Shown in pieces: positions 62,597-64,000 of a stretch of DNA of 64,000 nt (position 1 is its first letter; the number at the start of each line of letters is the position of its first letter). Position numbers and translations under genes: made by a program. The notes below the pieces were generated by a model. It saw only the letters and a list, made by a program, of their open reading frames with translations. It made no database searches and was not told where the DNA came from. This stretch comes from an uncultured Cellulosilyticum sp. (lineage in GTDB: Bacteria; Bacillota; Clostridia; Lachnospirales; Cellulosilyticaceae): contig CAKVCL010000013.1 in assembly GCA_934725855.1 (NCBI GenBank), positions 1 to 64,000 of the forward strand, in the 5' to 3' direction.

Positions 62597-64000
62597 TTAT
62601 TTATTATTTTTCTTAAAGGCTAAGAATTCATCATAAGTACCAAGACGATCAATTAAACCATCTTCTGTCAGTTCGATGATACGGTTTGCAATCGTTTGAA
62701 TAAATTGATGGTCATGAGAAGTAAAAAGTACATTGCCTTTAAACTCAATTAAACCATCATTCACTGCTGTAATAGACTCAAGGTCTAAGTGGTTAGTTGG
62801 TTGGTCTAACATAATCACATTAGCCCCTGAAAGCATCATACGAGAAAGCATACATCTTACCTTTTCTCCTCCTGATAATACTTTAGCTGGTTTTAATGAA
62901 TCTTCTCCTGCAAAAAGCATACGCCCTAAGAAACCTCTTAAATAGCTTTCTGTTTGGTCTTCTGAGAATTGACGAAGCCAATCAATAAGATTTAAATCAC
63001 AGTTTTCAAAAAACTCTGTGTTATCCTTAGGGAAGTAAGATTGAGAAGTTGTTACGCCCCATTTGAAAGTTCCTTCATCTGGTTCTAACTCACCCGCTAA
63101 GATTTTAAATAAAGTGGTTTGAGCCATTTCATTTTCACCAATGAAACAAATCTTATCATCTTTATTTACACGGAAGCTCACATTATTTAACACTTTAATG
63201 CCATCTACTGTTTTAGATAAACCTTCTACGGTTAATATTTCATTTCCAACTTCACGTTCTGGTGTAAAACGTACAAATGGATATTTTCTTGATGAAATAG
63301 GCATTTCTTCAAGGGTTAATTTGTCTAATAATTTACGACGAGAAGTTGCTTGTTTGGCTTTAGATTTATTAGCAGAGAAACGTTGGATAAAGCTTTGAAG
63401 TTCTTTCACTTGGTCCTCACGTTTTTTATTTTGTGCTTTCATTAAAGCTTGCATCATTTGACTAGATTCATACCAGAAGTCATAGTTTCCTACATACATT
63501 TTGATTTGACTAAAGTCAATGTCTACCGTATGTGTACAAACCGTGTTTAAGAAATGACGGTCATGGGATACAACGATGACGGTTCCTGGAAAATCCAATA
63601 AGAAATCTTCTAACCATTCAATCGAATCAATATCCAAGTGGTTAGTAGGCTCGTCAAGTAACAAGATACCAGGTTGACCAAATAAAGCCTGTGCAAGAAG
63701 CACTTTCACTTTTTCCCCACCTTGAAGGTCTCTCATTAAAGTATAATGAAGCTCTGTCCCAATACCTAATCCTTGAAGTAATTGAGCGGCTTCTGAATCT
63801 GCTTCCCATCCGTTCATTTCCGCAAATTCACCTTCAAGCTCAGCTGCTCTTTCACCATCTGCATCTGAGAAATCTTCTTTTGCATAAAGTGCATCTTTTT
63901 CTTGCATAATTTCAAACAAACGCGCATTACCACGAATAACGGTTTCAAGAACTGGACAATCATCATATTGATAATGGTCTTGTTTTAAAACAGACATACG
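62597..64000 (-). CDS. ABC-F family ATPase (YbiT/YkpA type), 5' end cut by the window edge
   Basis: About 467 codons visible; the reading frame stays open at 64000, and the first visible Met (63997) corresponds to an internal position. The N-terminal about 70 residues, including the first Walker A, must lie outside. Visible: first-cassette signature LQGGEKVK and LLLDEPTNHLD, linker (ESSQMMQALMKAQNKKREDQ region), second cassette with GENEMAQTT in place of a standard G-x4-GK-[ST] Walker A, LSGGEKVR and VIMLDQPTNHLD (Gln instead of Glu before Pro-Thr-Asn). It is likely a ribosome-associated translation factor. Confidence 0.88.
   Translation of the reverse strand, partial: RMSVLKQDHYQYDDCPVLETVIRGNARLFEIMQEKDALYAKEDFSDADGERAAELEGEFAEMNGWEADSEAAQLLQGLGIGTELHYTLMRDLQGGEKVKVLLAQALFGQPGILLLDEPTNHLDIDSIEWLEDFLLDFPGTVIVVSHDRHFLNTVCTHTVDIDFSQIKMYVGNYDFWYESSQMMQALMKAQNKKREDQVKELQSFIQRFSANKSKAKQATSRRKLLDKLTLEEMPISSRKYPFVRFTPEREVGNEILTVEGLSKTVDGIKVLNNVSFRVNKDDKICFIGENEMAQTTLFKILAGELEPDEGTFKWGVTTSQSYFPKDNTEFFENCDLNLIDWLRQFSEDQTESYLRGFLGRMLFAGEDSLKPAKVLSGGEKVRCMLSRMMLSGANVIMLDQPTNHLDLESITAVNDGLIEFKGNVLFTSHDHQFIQTIANRIIELTEDGLIDRLGTYDEFLAFKKNNK

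Noticed and set aside
1-64000. CRISPR arrays, prophage, insertion sequences, tRNA or rRNA genes
   Set aside because: Looked for direct-repeat arrays, transposase/integrase genes and cloverleaf-like stretches in the gaps and found none.

Overview
The window is a low-GC (by eye about 36-37%) bacterial chromosome segment, densely coded and mostly transcribed leftward (minus strand). A single long fla/che operon containing FliY, CheC, CheD, SigD and FlhF/FlhG, together with RNase Y, a SpoIIM-like protein, T-box control of valS, strong AGGAGG ribosome binding sites and a Bacillus-type SOS box, points to a motile Firmicute. The 2-hydroxyacyl-CoA dehydratase activase-type giant protein and the overall gene set suggest Clostridia, probably the Lachnospirales (a Cellulosilyticum-like organism is my best guess from gene content, not a proven identification).

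Positions 115-29520 (minus) hold one uninterrupted motility and chemotaxis operon of 36 genes, read from right to left: flgB-flgC-fliE-fliF-fliG-fliH-fliI-fliJ-ylxF-type gene-fliK-flgD-flgE-flbD-motA-motB-fliL-fliM-fliY-cheY-fliO-fliP-fliQ-fliR-flhB-flhA-flhF-flhG-cheB-cheA-cheW-cheC-cheD-sigD, followed by three small poorly known genes (a 100-aa charged protein, a SwrB-like/DUF6115-type membrane protein and a membrane-anchored MltG-like domain protein). It encodes rod, MS ring, C ring/switch, export gate and ATPase, hook, stator and the phosphorelay core. Filament, receptor and cheR genes are not here. Many genes overlap by 4-14 bases, implying translational coupling. A SigA-type promoter lies just before flgB, and a strong hairpin lies between cheY and fliO. 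CheB has only its methylesterase domain.

Positions 29758-38838 are housekeeping: a SpoIIM-like membrane protein, proC, an NfeD-like protein (plus strand), purB (promoter with a pair of inverted PurBox-like sites), rny, recA (textbook promoter plus SOS box), cinA, a small metal-binding-like membrane protein and a YesL/DUF624 protein. Positions 39095-41787 (plus) carry argG-argH, with a perfect 36-bp palindrome between them. Positions 41866-49309 hold a hypothetical gene, glgB, a divergent 486-aa protein with an internal repeat, and a Ca2+-type P-type ATPase. Positions 49505-53785 encode a 1426-residue double BcrAD/HgdC-type ATPase fused to dehydratase-related domains.

Positions 53971-57290 contain valS preceded by a 70-aa membrane protein, both behind a T-box leader. 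The promoter and the 5' part of this leader appear to have been tandemly duplicated (unit about 75 bp), which is the most unusual regulatory structure I found. The rest holds a 376-aa coiled-coil membrane protein, rpsA (S1, four domains), two ABC-F ATPases (the second is cut by the right edge of the window) and a small polytopic membrane protein.

I see no tRNA, rRNA, CRISPR array, insertion sequence, prophage or other mobile element. Nearly all transcription units end in clear hairpin terminators. Nothing here looks like a wholly new system. The best leads are the duplicated T-box leader, the receiver-less CheB, the three small genes at the end of the fla/che operon and the 486-aa two-repeat protein.
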